A stretch of DNA of 64,000 bases from Pokkaliibacter plantistimulans (lineage in GTDB: Bacteria; Pseudomonadota; Gammaproteobacteria; Pseudomonadales; Balneatricaceae). The notes beneath the pieces are model-generated. The model was not told the origin of the DNA, ran no database searches, and saw only the letters and a program-made list of their open reading frames with translations. Below, piece by piece: positions 1-8,340 of this stretch (its first letter is position 1; the number at the start of each line of letters is the position of its first letter). The translations under genes and the position numbers were made by a program. Location: NCBI RefSeq assembly GCF_003194385.1, contig NZ_LAPT01000002.1, forward strand, positions 1-64,000. The letters run 5' to 3'.

Positions 1-2
1 AA

Positions 3-173
3 CTAGATGGCAGCATAGATGAATACCGGTGGACGTCGACGCTGGACTCGTGGCTGCCCGAGCCAGGTCATGTCCCGGTCCAGCCAGATCATCAATGACC
101 CACGCGCTTTGAGCGCGGCGTTGTAGGACTTCCAGTTCGTTGTTTTGTACTTCGGGGAGGCAGGCTTGTTCAT
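3..173 (-). pseudogene. N-terminal piece of an IS5-family transposase with an in-frame stop
   Basis: From the ATG at 173 the reverse strand reads 56 residues beginning MNKPASPKYKTTNWKSYNAA, then LKARGSLMIWLDRDMTW, which is the familiar beginning of IS5/IS903-group DDE transposases. The reading continues to ...RRRPPVFIYAAI and then meets TAG. In relatives this place usually reads like 'VFSDAAIQ', so the stop looks like a CAG-to-TAG change with neighbouring substitutions (comparison from memory). The copy is therefore probably inactive, although the catalytic part lies beyond the window and could be served in trans by another copy. The alternative, a frameshift rather than a nonsense change, cannot be excluded from 56 codons. 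Confidence 0.75.
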
Positions 174-200
174 GCCTTCATTCTACTGCAGGGAAACCCG

Positions 201-222
201 CTCCGATTTGTGCAACAAAGCC
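201..222. repeat. Terminal inverted repeat of the IS903-type element
   Basis: The 22 bp form the outer end of the element. Read inward on the reverse strand they begin GGCTTTGTTG, the typical start of IS903-type ends, and they lie about 28 bp outside the transposase start codon. Only one end is in the window. Confidence 0.7.
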
Positions 223-347
223 GTTAAGACTCACGGTTATACTGATTTTTCCAACATGTTTTTGATATTTATCTGTTATGTTTTATTCTTTAATTGTTAT
301 CCGACAGATTGTATAAGAAACTGTTTGAAAATATTTTAGAGGTTGCC

Positions 348-2411
348 ATGTGCTCAATAAATTTCTTTGAAGAACATCTGCGAGTAGATACCAATGAAAC
401 GAATGGTAGATTACTAAATGGGTGGCGATTTTTCTGTGAAAATAATACTCAATATGTTCCTGCAAGGCTGACATTAAGGGACTCAGATAGTGAGGATTTA
501 ATTAATCGAAGAATATGGATGATTAGTGCTCCCGGAGCTGTTGGTAAGTCTGCACTTGCTGAGGAACTATGTTCCAGATCAAATTCAATATATTTGAATC
601 TTGCTGATGCAGACACAATTGCTGGTAACTATATAATAGGTGGTTTGGTAAAAAATGGACTTTACGATAAATGGGCTGGTGGTAATTTATCTTTGGTTAT
701 AGATGCTTTAGATGAGGCAAGGCTTAGGGTAACTCAGTCTTCGTTTGAGGATTTCTTAAGTGATCTGTTTTATGTTTCTCAAAGCGGAAATAGACCAATT
801 GTTCTCCTTGGAAGAGTGGGGATAATAGATGAAACTTGGCTCATTATAAAAGAGCGGTTTGGTATATCGTTGCCGATATTTGATATAGAGTTTTTTAATC
901 AGGATGAAGCTGTCGATTTCTTAAATAAAAGTTTGGAGAAACTCTCTAAAAATTCATCAATATATCCGCATCTTTCAAATTCACTCACATCTCATGCAAC
1001 AGTTTATGAAAGTACCGCTGTTAGAGTTGTTGAGGAGTTGAGTAGTATATCTAGTCAAGACTCAAGTAAATTCTTTGGATATGCTCCAGTCTTGGATGCT
1101 GTTTCAAAGTTAATAGCATCAGTAACAAATGCTAATAGAATAGTTGATGAAGTTACGCGAGTTATTGGTGGGAAAATGCTTTTCTCTATCTGTGAGGGAA
1201 TTCTTGATAGAGAGAAAGTAAAATTTACAGCTCAGTTGCCAGATGGTTTTTCTGATATTGAAATGCTTTATACATCCAAAGAGCAATTAGACAGGTTGGC
1301 GCGGCGTTTATTTAGTCTTCCAATGACAATTGTTATACCTTCATTAACCCAAGAGCAGAGATCAAGATATGAAGAGGCTGTTGAGACTATGATTCCTCAG
1401 CACCCTTTTCTAGATGGTATAGGTAGGAAATGTTCTAGTAGTGTATTCGAAGCATGTATTGTCTCGTATGCGATCTTAGATGGCGATGAAGATCTGTATG
1501 CTGAAGCTATTAAATATTTCAAAAATGATGAACATACACCTAATCCATTTGTTTTTGAGTTTTTTAAAGAGAAATCGAAGGTTGAGGATGATTTTAGAAA
1601 ATTAAAAAGTCTTGAAGTGGTAGGTTTTTTATTTGACTCCTTGATTGCTGGTATTAAAAGTAATGAAAGGTCGCAACTGAGTATTTCTGAAAGTGAAGAT
1701 TCTTTTGAAGTGGAATTTTCTATTAAAAGGAGCGATTGTGATCAGTCGTCTGAAATAGTATATATGGCTCCTTTTAGTGGGGGGGAGTTGTATATTGGAA
1801 GAAAGGTTAGCAATATTTATGTGAATGCTGAAAAGGTGAGTGTGTGTTTTTTAAATAGGGATCAGATTGAGTTTGTTGCACCCGCCTTTTTTCAGTGTGA
1901 AATATTGAGTTTTGAAAGTGATAAAATAATTGTTAAGCCTGGTGAAGGTGTAGATAAAAGAGTTTTTCTTTTTTCTGAAATTGCTGAATATCCTGCTTCT
2001 ATAAGTGCGCCGGTAGTTAAAGGAGGTGTGGATTTCGGAGTTTCTTTTGCTGGTTCAAATAAATTTCCTTGGTCATCATATTCTGTAGATTTGAAGGAGG
2101 ATGAGGACGATTCGCCTTTGAACGATGGGTTAAGAATATTTAGAAGAATTGTTATGGCCTTTCGGTCACACAGTAAAGGAAGGCTTGCAAGATTTAGAGA
2201 TAAAGTAGATCATGAAAGGATGCTTAAAAATGTTAATGGAAAAAATATACTTGATAAAATGATAGACGATTCAATAATCACTATTGAATCTCATATGTAT
2301 TATTTGGAGCCAAATATTTTGGGTGAAAAGGCAGGTGCTTCATTTTTGGATGTGAATAGGAAAAACTATAGTGAGAAGACTAAAGATTATATACGTGATG
2401 CTATAGCCTGA
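348..2411 (+). CDS. STAND/NACHT-like P-loop NTPase, candidate defence protein
   Basis: A 687-residue protein I cannot assign to a named family. It has a Walker A motif APGAVGKSA (Lys67), a Walker B of the STAND/NACHT style, LSLVIDALDEA (Asp119, Asp122, Glu123), and a possible sensor arginine in LLGRVG (Arg156). After the NTPase come roughly 250 mainly helical residues, a beta-rich part (about 450-570) and a basic helical tail near RSHSKGRLARFRDKVDHERM. I see no membrane segment, signal peptide or obvious nuclease or protease motif. The ATG at 348 is preferred because AGAGG lies 5 nt upstream; an in-frame earlier ATG at 294 has none. Codons and composition are far more AT-rich than every neighbour, so recent acquisition is likely. 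It stands alone between an IS end and rhlE. Single-gene anti-phage STAND proteins look like this, but that role is inference. Confidence 0.75.
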   Translation: MCSINFFEEHLRVDTNETNGRLLNGWRFFCENNTQYVPARLTLRDSDSEDLINRRIWMISAPGAVGKSALAEELCSRSNSIYLNLADADTIAGNYIIGGLVKNGLYDKWAGGNLSLVIDALDEARLRVTQSSFEDFLSDLFYVSQSGNRPIVLLGRVGIIDETWLIIKERFGISLPIFDIEFFNQDEAVDFLNKSLEKLSKNSSIYPHLSNSLTSHATVYESTAVRVVEELSSISSQDSSKFFGYAPVLDAVSKLIASVTNANRIVDEVTRVIGGKMLFSICEGILDREKVKFTAQLPDGFSDIEMLYTSKEQLDRLARRLFSLPMTIVIPSLTQEQRSRYEEAVETMIPQHPFLDGIGRKCSSSVFEACIVSYAILDGDEDLYAEAIKYFKNDEHTPNPFVFEFFKEKSKVEDDFRKLKSLEVVGFLFDSLIAGIKSNERSQLSISESEDSFEVEFSIKRSDCDQSSEIVYMAPFSGGELYIGRKVSNIYVNAEKVSVCFLNRDQIEFVAPAFFQCEILSFESDKIIVKPGEGVDKRVFLFSEIAEYPASISAPVVKGGVDFGVSFAGSNKFPWSSYSVDLKEDEDDSPLNDGLRIFRRIVMAFRSHSKGRLARFRDKVDHERMLKNVNGKNILDKMIDDSIITIESHMYYLEPNILGEKAGASFLDVNRKNYSEKTKDYIRDAIA

Positions 2412-2427
2412 TTATTTTTAAAGCTTG

Positions 2428-2455
2428 GCCGCCTACAGTCTAAAAAGTAGGTGGC
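2428..2455 (+). terminator. Weak hairpin after the NTPase gene
   Basis: The arms GCCGCCTAC (2428-2436) and GTAGGTGGC (2447-2455) pair with one G-U and a 10-nt loop, 17 nt after the stop codon. No T-run follows, so this is only a possible terminator. The sequence CCGCCTACAG recurs at 2588-2597. Confidence 0.35.
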
Positions 2456-2669
2456 ATTGAAATTAATTCTGCGATTTTACTGGCTGAGCATTGTACTAAC
2501 ATCACAATGCGCGGAATCTATGTCTAAATAGATGATCCTAATTGTGATACACCGTCTTCAACCTATGTCTACCGCCACATTGAGTACCCGCCTACAGGTG
2601 ATCTACTAATTGGAACAGTTATTTAGCTTGCAAAGTCGCCTCGTCCATCCCCATTCGATTGGAACCGTC

Positions 2670-4013
2670 ATGACCCGCTTTAGCGAACTGGGCTTGTTAC
2701 CCGAATTACTCAGCACCCTTGAGGCTCTGAACTATCAGCAAGCCACAGCGGTACAGGAACAGGCCATTCCTCTGGTGCTGAAAGGCCGTGATCTGATTGC
2801 CGCTGCCCAGACCGGCACCGGCAAAACCGCTGCCTTCACCTTGCCCCTGCTGCAACAGCTGATGAGCGGCGGTGCGGCCCGCAGCAATGCCGTGCGCGCG
2901 CTGATTCTGGCGCCCACCCGCGAGCTGGCGGAGCAAATCCTGCAGGCGGTGCAGCGCTACAGCGCCCATCTGTCACTGCGCAGCTACGCCGTTTACGGCG
3001 GGGTCAGTATCAATCCGCAGATGATGGCACTGCGCAAAGGGGCAGATATTCTGGTGGCGACGCCGGGCCGTCTGCTGGATCTGTACCGCAACAACGCGGT
3101 GAAGTTTGATCAGCTGCAGTATCTGGTGCTGGATGAGGCAGACCGGATGTTGGATCTGGGCTTTGCCGATGAGCTGGACATGCTGTTCTGCGCGCTGCCG
3201 CGCAAACGTCAGACCCTGCTGTTCTCCGCCACCTTCTCGGAGCGGGTCAAAGCCATGGCGGGGGTGATTCTGCGTGATCCGGCCCAGGTGGAAGTCGCGG
3301 CGCCCAACAGCGCGGCAGATACCCTCAATCAGTGGCTGATCCCGGTGGATAAAAAGCGCAAGCCGGAACTGTTGCAGCATCTGATCAGTCAGCACTGCAG
3401 CGGCGACAGTGCCGCGCAGCTGCTGATTTTCGTCAAAACCCGCAAGGCGGTGGACGAGCTGGAAACCCTGCTGAGTGCACAGGGTTTCAGTATCGGCGCC
3501 ATTCACGGGGAAAAATCACAGGCCAGCCGCATGAGTGCGATGCAGGCGTTTCGTCAGCGTGAAGTGCAGATCCTGCTGGCGACGGATGTGGCGGCGCGGG
3601 GGCTGGATGTGGACGACCTGCCGCTGGTCATCAACCTTGAGCTGCCGGTCAATGCCGAAGATTACGTGCATCGTATCGGTCGCAGCGGCCGCAAGGGTAA
3701 CAGCGGCTCTGCCATCTCGCTGGTGTGTGCTGATGAGGTGGAACAGCTGGCCACCATCGAGACGCTGATCGGCCATGTTATCGAGCGTCGTGAGGAAGCG
3801 GGCTTCGCGCCGGATCACCGGGTGCCGGAAACTACCGCGGGCGGGCAGATTGTCAAAAAGCCGAAGAAGCCCAAACAGAAGAAGATTCCCGGTATGGGCC
3901 AGAGCCTGGGTGGTGCTACCGGTGCCAAAAGCGGCAGCAAGCTGCGCTTTATTGATCACAGTGAAGATAGCCGCACCAGCAATCCTGACCGCCGCCGCAG
4001 ACGGCGCAAGTAA
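2670..4013 (+). CDS. rhlE: DEAD-box ATP-dependent RNA helicase, RhlE type
   Basis: A 447-residue cytosolic helicase that would unwind RNA duplexes in ribosome assembly, mRNA decay or cold adaptation. The order of motifs is complete: Q-motif region near YQQATAVQEQAIP, motif I AQTGTGKT (about residues 46-53), PTRELA, motif II DEAD at 155-158, SAT in LLFSATFSE, and the C-terminal lobe with ARGLDVDDLP and HRIGRSGR. The tail is lysine- and arginine-rich and ends in an arginine run, as in RhlE proteins, which use it for RNA contact. A TTG at 2610 would add 20 residues, but the ATG at 2670 has TTGGAA at suitable spacing and begins MTRFSELGL, the normal family start. No partner gene is apparent. Assignment to RhlE rather than another DEAD-box branch rests on the N-terminus and the basic tail. 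Confidence 0.9.
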   Translation: MTRFSELGLLPELLSTLEALNYQQATAVQEQAIPLVLKGRDLIAAAQTGTGKTAAFTLPLLQQLMSGGAARSNAVRALILAPTRELAEQILQAVQRYSAHLSLRSYAVYGGVSINPQMMALRKGADILVATPGRLLDLYRNNAVKFDQLQYLVLDEADRMLDLGFADELDMLFCALPRKRQTLLFSATFSERVKAMAGVILRDPAQVEVAAPNSAADTLNQWLIPVDKKRKPELLQHLISQHCSGDSAAQLLIFVKTRKAVDELETLLSAQGFSIGAIHGEKSQASRMSAMQAFRQREVQILLATDVAARGLDVDDLPLVINLELPVNAEDYVHRIGRSGRKGNSGSAISLVCADEVEQLATIETLIGHVIERREEAGFAPDHRVPETTAGGQIVKKPKKPKQKKIPGMGQSLGGATGAKSGSKLRFIDHSEDSRTSNPDRRRRRRK

Positions 4014-4360
4014 GGCAAGCGTCACCGAAACTGTCGAACACATAGGCGTGACGCTGCTCGGCCGAGCAAGTGCGCTTCCTGCCACGAGTGCAGTGCGTTG
4101 TAGTGGCGCTGTACGGTGGAGCTATCGGGAAGGTGCAGCCCCCCAGCCGCATGGTACTGGTAATGCATCTCTTACCGCTGGTCTTCGCGGCCCAGTAAAA
4201 AGCGGCCCTGACGCATAATCTGGCCATTTTCACCTAGAAGTGGGGCGGCGATGCCAGTGGGGACAGTTCTGCCTGCGACAAGATCAGCGCCGCTGTGCTT
4301 GGCCTGCGTGGCCAGATATCGTAGTGTCTGCTGCCTGTTTCCCCTGCCGCGTAATGACCC
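4014..4360. other. 347-bp gap with a possible decayed minus-strand reading frame
   Basis: No intact gene. On the minus strand one frame reads protein-like text in two stretches separated by a stop: about 4168-4330 (RYLATQAKHSGADLVAGRT, then APLLGENGQIMRQGRFLLG) and about 4030-4165 (MHYQYHAAGGLHLPDSS, then VQRHYNALHSWQEAHLLGRA). It lacks a clear ribosome site and does not match a family I know. It may be a gene remnant or a by-product of GC-rich antisense sequence. Confidence 0.25.
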
Positions 4361-4603
4361 ATGCCTGCTACCCCTGACTTTGAAGACGGTCTGCTCAATC
4401 AGCAGAATCTGCTACGCCTTGCTCGTACCCCGATGCCGTATGGTAAGTATCAGGGCCGGATGCTGATTGATCTGCCCGAAGAATATCTGCTGTGGTTCGC
4501 CAAAAAAGGCTTCCCTGAAGGCCAGCTCGGCGCGTTGTTGGCGCTGTGTCTGGAGCTGAAAATCGAAGGGCTCGACAAGCTGGTCAAGCCGCTCAAACAG
4601 TAG
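4361..4603 (+). CDS. DUF3820 family small protein
   Basis: An 80-residue protein. The core RTPMPYGKYQGRMLIDLPEE followed by YLLWFAKKGFPEGQLG is the signature of DUF3820, a widespread small proteobacterial family listed as putative quorum-sensing-regulated virulence factors; no biochemical activity is established to my knowledge. The length is close to the family norm, with about ten extra N-terminal residues. No strong ribosome site precedes the ATG at 4361, and a later ATG (residue 25) would cut into the conserved core, so the longer form is preferred. No signal peptide or membrane segment is visible. It is isolated between rhlE and the DUF4432 gene, both on the same strand. Confidence 0.8.
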   Translation: MPATPDFEDGLLNQQNLLRLARTPMPYGKYQGRMLIDLPEEYLLWFAKKGFPEGQLGALLALCLELKIEGLDKLVKPLKQ

Positions 4604-4723
4604 CCTGCCGACAGCGGCTCGGACGGCAGCTGTAACTCTTGCAATGCGGATCTGTGCTAGGCTCAAAACAGAGGGCTGTCTGCCTGTGGGGCAGAGGGGC
4701 CGAACTGTTCCGGCGAGGAGAAG

Positions 4724-5890
4724 ATGATGGCGGAAGCGGTGTTTAGCTGTGTGCTGCTGGATAGCGCGCTGAGTCTGGATGTGGGTGACTGGTCGGTGGA
4801 AGGTGCACAACTGGGGTTGCCCGAGGTGCCAGTGAAGATCAGCAAGCATCGGCTACACGGCGGCAAGCAGCAGGGTGTTGACCTGCTGACGCTGGAAAAC
4901 GGCGAAATGCAGATCAGCCTGATTCCTACCCGTGGCATGAGCATCTATGAAGTCCGCTGTGATGGTTATCGGCTGGGCTGGCAGTCGCCGGTGAAGGAAG
5001 TGGTCAATCCGGCGTTTATCAACGCCGAACAGCGCGGTGGCAAGGGCTGGCTGGATGGCTTCAATGAAATGCTGGTGCGCTGTGGTTTTGAGTGGGCCGG
5101 TCATCCCTGTGAGGAAGACGGCGTGCTTTACACCCTGCATGGCCGGGCCGCCAATCTGCCTGCTTCGCGCGTGACGGTCGAGATCGACCTGGCGCCGCCC
5201 TATGCGATACGGGTGGTGGCGCTGGTACGGGAAAGCACTTTCAAATGCTGTGACCTAGAGTTGCAGACCACTCTGACGCTGGAGCCGGGCAGTCGTGACT
5301 TCCATATCCATGATCGCCTGACCAATCTGGGTGATTACAACCAGCCGTTCCAGCTGATCTATCACGGTAATTACAGTTCGCCCTTTCTGGAGCAGGATGC
5401 CCAGTTTCTGGCGCCGGTCAAACGCGTCACGCCGTTCAATCAGCGTGCCTGCGAGGGGCTGGCCCAGTGGCATTGCTATGCCGGGCCCACCGCCGGGTTT
5501 GACGAGGAAGTGTTTCTGCTGGAGTGCTATGCCGATGAACAGCACCGCACTCTGGCGCTGGTGCACAACGCCGCGGCGGATCTGGGGGTCAGTCTGGCCT
5601 ATCGTACTGATCAGCTGCCCTACCTGACCCTGTGGAAAAACACCGACACCGTCAGACAGGGGTATGTCACCGGGGTCGAGCCGGGCACCTGCTACCCCTA
5701 TCCACGCCCGTTTGAGCGGGAACAGGGGCGGCTGGCGGTGCTGGCTACCGGGGCCAGTCGCGAGTTTGAGCTGACCTATGGCCTGCTGATGGACGAGCAG
5801 GAGGTAGGCATTGCCCGTCAGCAGGTGGAGGCCATCCAGAATGGCCATCCCTGTGAAGTGATCACCCATCCTCCGCGAGCCGGTTCCTGA
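4724..5890 (+). CDS. DUF4432 family protein, aldose 1-epimerase-like fold
   Basis: A 388-residue soluble protein. The segment MQISLIPTRGMSIYEVRCDG and later YHGNYSSPFLEQDAQFLAP and GVEPGTCYPYPRPFERE are typical of the DUF4432 branch of the galactose-mutarotase superfamily, whose members bind sugars in a beta-sandwich. The substrate is unknown. A strong GAGGAG lies just before the paired ATGs at 4724 and 4727; either could be the start. No sugar-pathway genes are next to it, so context gives no substrate. Length fits the family. The end faces the isochorismatase-type gene, with an inverted repeat in between. Confidence 0.8.
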   Translation: MMAEAVFSCVLLDSALSLDVGDWSVEGAQLGLPEVPVKISKHRLHGGKQQGVDLLTLENGEMQISLIPTRGMSIYEVRCDGYRLGWQSPVKEVVNPAFINAEQRGGKGWLDGFNEMLVRCGFEWAGHPCEEDGVLYTLHGRAANLPASRVTVEIDLAPPYAIRVVALVRESTFKCCDLELQTTLTLEPGSRDFHIHDRLTNLGDYNQPFQLIYHGNYSSPFLEQDAQFLAPVKRVTPFNQRACEGLAQWHCYAGPTAGFDEEVFLLECYADEQHRTLALVHNAAADLGVSLAYRTDQLPYLTLWKNTDTVRQGYVTGVEPGTCYPYPRPFEREQGRLAVLATGASREFELTYGLLMDEQEVGIARQQVEAIQNGHPCEVITHPPRAGS

Positions 5891-5906
5891 CCGGCCAGCC
5901 CATCCT

Positions 5907-5935
5907 GCTGACGGCGCATCATTAACGCCGTCAGC
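5907..5935. terminator. Perfect 10-bp inverted repeat between convergent genes
   Basis: GCTGACGGCG (5907-5916) and CGCCGTCAGC (5926-5935) pair perfectly around a 9-nt loop. The right arm overlaps the stop codon of the minus-strand hydrolase. There is no T-run, so it may act as a hairpin barrier for the + strand transcript rather than a classic intrinsic terminator. Confidence 0.45.
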
Positions 5936-6494
5936 TCAGCTGCTGCAACACCTCATCGCTACTCATCACCTGGGCAAAGGTGCCATGCAGCGCTGCTGCG
6001 ACGGTGGTTTTCACCTGTGCCGCGGGTATCTGCTGGTCCGCAAAGCTGAGCGCGCGGGTGGCCGTGGCATCCAGTGCAATACGCACGCTGTAGCCCAGAT
6101 CCAGTGCTGCACGGCTGGTGCTGTCGACACACATGTGGGTCATCATGCCGACCACTACCAGCTCGCTGATCTCCTGTTGCTGCAGATGCTGATGCAGCTC
6201 CGTACCGGCAAAGGAGTTGGGCAGATGCTTGATAAACAGTGCCTCGCCTGCCTCGGGTTGCATATCCGGGTGCAGCGCCATGCCCGGGCTACCGGGGATA
6301 AAGAACGCCGCCGGGCGCCCCGGACGGGACAGCATTTCATGCTGAATCTGCACCACAGGCCAGCCCTGAGCACGGAAGTGAGCGAGCAGGCGGTTGATCT
6401 GCTGTAGCGCGGCGTCGGGATGCTCCAGCGGCATCAGGCCACCGGCAAAGTAGTCTTGCTGGACATCGATAACAATCAGGGCGGGATGGCTCAT
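5931..6494 (-). CDS. Isochorismatase-family cysteine hydrolase
   Basis: 187 residues with the full catalytic triad of the family: Asp10 in VIDVQQDY, Lys89 in LFIKHLPNSF and Cys122 in MMTHMCVDSTSRAA. Members hydrolyse amides such as nicotinamide, N-carbamoylsarcosine or ureas, or isochorismate; the substrate cannot be told from the sequence. The reading frame stays open upstream, but the ATG at 6494 has AGAGGAAAG at good spacing and gives the normal start MSHPALIVIDVQ. It is divergent from a GlxA-type AraC regulator 104 bp away, a common pairing in which the regulator controls the hydrolase. Cytosolic, no signal peptide. Confidence 0.9.
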   Translation of the reverse strand: MSHPALIVIDVQQDYFAGGLMPLEHPDAALQQINRLLAHFRAQGWPVVQIQHEMLSRPGRPAAFFIPGSPGMALHPDMQPEAGEALFIKHLPNSFAGTELHQHLQQQEISELVVVGMMTHMCVDSTSRAALDLGYSVRIALDATATRALSFADQQIPAAQVKTTVAAALHGTFAQVMSSDEVLQQLS

Positions 6495-6598
6495 GGTGCT
6501 TTCCTCTGCAGACGTAAGTGAAGTGACAGACGCTAGATTAGCGGAGCAGCAGCGGGCAGACTGTTGGCGTAAATGACAATCTCGGGGTGGATTACGAC

Positions 6599-7585
6599 AT
6601 GAAGACCTCCGGAGCGGTGCGTATCGCCATCGTTGCCTATGAGCATGCTCTGCCATCAGCGCTTCATGGGCTGAGTGAAATGCTGGCGGTGGCGGAGCAA
6701 CTGCGGCTGGAACACGGCGCTGACAGCTGGCTGCCGTTGCACTGCGGTTTTCTGTGTCTGGGGTCGAACCAGCTGGCCTTGCCGCACCACTGGAGTCTGC
6801 AGGATGAGGTCGATGTGGTGATCCTGCCGCCATGCAGCATGGGCGAGCGGGCGCAGGCGGATGAAGCCTTCTTTGTCTGGTTGCGTCAGCAGTATCAGCG
6901 TGGTGCCCTGCTGTGTTCGGCCTGTGTGGGTGCGGCTTTGCTGGCGGAGTCGGGATTATTTAACGGGCGTCGACTGACAACTCACTGGTTGGCCGAGGCG
7001 GAGTTTCGTCAGCGCTACCCGCAGATTCACTGGGATACAGCGCCGCTGCTGATCGAGGAAGCCGATGTGATCAGCGCCGGCGGCCTGACCGCCTGGACGG
7101 ATCTGGTGCTGCGCCTGCTGTTACGCTGCAGCGGGCCCAGTCTGGTGATGCTGCTCAGCAAGTATTTTCTGCTTGATACGGCCGAGCGCGAACAGCGCTT
7201 CTACCAGCGCTTTATCCCCCTGCTCAGTCATGGTGACGCTCAGGTGCTGCAGCTGCAGCGCCAGTTGCAACAGGCGCTGACCACGCGCTGGAGTCTGGAG
7301 CAGCTGGCAGCGCAGATTGCCGTCAGCCCCCGCACCCTGCAGCGGCGCTTCCTGCAGGCCACCGGCCATAACCTCAGTCGTTATATTCAGCTGCTGCGCA
7401 TCGAGAAAGCCCGTGAGCTGCTGGAAACCAGCCGGATGGCGGTGGAAAAGATCGTCTGGGCGGTGGGCTACGACGACCGTACCTCATTCAACAAGCTGTT
7501 TCGCCAGCAACTGGGGCTGTCGCCCAGTGAGTACCGTCGCCGCTTTCAGACGAAGCCTGCCCTGCTAGCAAAGAGTGAGGGTTAA
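6599..7585 (+). CDS. GlxA-type transcriptional regulator (DJ-1/PfpI domain plus AraC HTH)
   Basis: A 328-residue DNA-binding regulator. Residues about 5-180 form a DJ-1/PfpI-like domain, with VVILPPCSMG and LLCSACVGAALLAESGL where relatives carry the nucleophile elbow; here the domain is thought to sense a small nitrogen compound. The C-terminal third is an AraC double helix-turn-helix with LEQLAAQIAVSPRTLQRRF and the second-helix motif IVWAVGYDDRTSFNKLFRQQ. The ATG at 6599 has GGGGTGG 8 nt upstream; a GTG at 6587 would add four residues. Divergent placement suggests control of the isochorismatase-family gene (inference). Confidence 0.9.
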   Translation: MKTSGAVRIAIVAYEHALPSALHGLSEMLAVAEQLRLEHGADSWLPLHCGFLCLGSNQLALPHHWSLQDEVDVVILPPCSMGERAQADEAFFVWLRQQYQRGALLCSACVGAALLAESGLFNGRRLTTHWLAEAEFRQRYPQIHWDTAPLLIEEADVISAGGLTAWTDLVLRLLLRCSGPSLVMLLSKYFLLDTAEREQRFYQRFIPLLSHGDAQVLQLQRQLQQALTTRWSLEQLAAQIAVSPRTLQRRFLQATGHNLSRYIQLLRIEKARELLETSRMAVEKIVWAVGYDDRTSFNKLFRQQLGLSPSEYRRRFQTKPALLAKSEG

Positions 7586-7599
7586 CAGGCTGTTGAAGG

Positions 7600-8340
7600 C
7601 TATTCCTGCAAATATCCCCCGGTAGCCTGAATAGCCTTCAGCGAGTTGGCGGGGGATACCCACATCACCAGCGCCGTCTGTTGCTGGCCGAGCCGGGGAA
7701 CCGGTGGCAGGGTCAGTTGCCAGTGGCCTGCATCGGTCTTGTTGCTGGCAAATTGCTGCCAGTCCAGCACCACAAAATCATGCTGCAGGGTGCGCCCGCT
7801 GTTTTCCCCTGATTGCACCTTGCTGCTCAGGCCGTTGCCCAGATAGGCCAGATTCAGCTGTTGCCCCGCTGCGCCGTGTTCAAAGTGCACGTCCAGTTGC
7901 TGCCCGGACAGGCTGGCCTCCAGCACGCCGGGATGTTCCTGACTGGCCTGCCACTGGCGGGCACCGCCAAACCAGCTGCGCCATTCATGGTTATTGATGA
8001 TAAAGCCGGGAGTATAGACCTGACTGGTCTGCCCCTGCGCTGCCTGCTGCCGCTGACGATCACTGTACAGCGCGCGGGCGAAGCGGTCAGTCCAGCCGAG
8101 GTTGTTCCAGTAGTCGACATGAAAGGCGACCGGGATAAAGCTCTTGAACAGCCCCGGCTGCTGGCGCAGGGACGACAGCCAGTCATCAGCAGGTGGGCAG
8201 CTGCTGCAGCCTTCGGAGGTGTAAAGCTCGACCAGACTGGTGGCCTCGGGGCCGCTGCGGAATGTCTGTGCCGCCTGAGCGGACGACATGGTCAGGGCCA
8301 GCAGGGCAAGACTGAGAAAAACGGCGTGTGCACGGCGCAT
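7600..8340 (-). CDS. Exported DUF1223 protein, thioredoxin-like
   Basis: 246 residues. The N-terminus is a clear signal peptide (basic MRRA, hydrophobic core, cleavage near AQA-A at about 23-24), so it acts in the periplasm or outside. LVELYTSEGCSSCPPADDW places a CxxC pair at Cys45 and Cys48, and VAFHVDYWNNLGWTDRFA with YTPGFIINN completes the DUF1223 signature. DUF1223 proteins are predicted to have a thioredoxin fold; their function is not established. Fourteen bases separate its end from that of the convergent GlxA-type gene. Nothing in the upstream 367 bp shows co-transcription with the flotillin operon. Confidence 0.85.
   Translation of the reverse strand: MRRAHAVFLSLALLALTMSSAQAAQTFRSGPEATSLVELYTSEGCSSCPPADDWLSSLRQQPGLFKSFIPVAFHVDYWNNLGWTDRFARALYSDRQRQQAAQGQTSQVYTPGFIINNHEWRSWFGGARQWQASQEHPGVLEASLSGQQLDVHFEHGAAGQQLNLAYLGNGLSSKVQSGENSGRTLQHDFVVLDWQQFASNKTDAGHWQLTLPPVPRLGQQQTALVMWVSPANSLKAIQATGGYLQE

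Larger units (their letters stand above)
1..222 (-). mobile_element. Right end of an IS5-family (IS903-type) insertion sequence, cut by the window edge
   Basis: The reverse strand carries the start of an IS5-type transposase (complement 3..173). Outside it, positions 201-222 read on the reverse strand GGCTTTGTTGCACAAATCGG..., which resembles the terminal inverted repeat of IS903-like elements as I remember it. The element should therefore end at 222, and 223-231 would be one copy of a 9-bp target duplication if the usual IS903 chemistry applied. The other end lies outside the window, so neither the partner repeat nor the duplication can be checked here. GC content falls sharply just beyond the element, which suggests it sits at the edge of an acquired segment. 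Confidence 0.8.

Noticed and set aside
2429-2597. Two 10-bp copies of CCGCCTACAG (2429-2438 and 2588-2597) as possible attachment or insertion repeats
   Set aside because: Ten bases in a GC-rich genome can recur by chance, and no integrase or tRNA is near.
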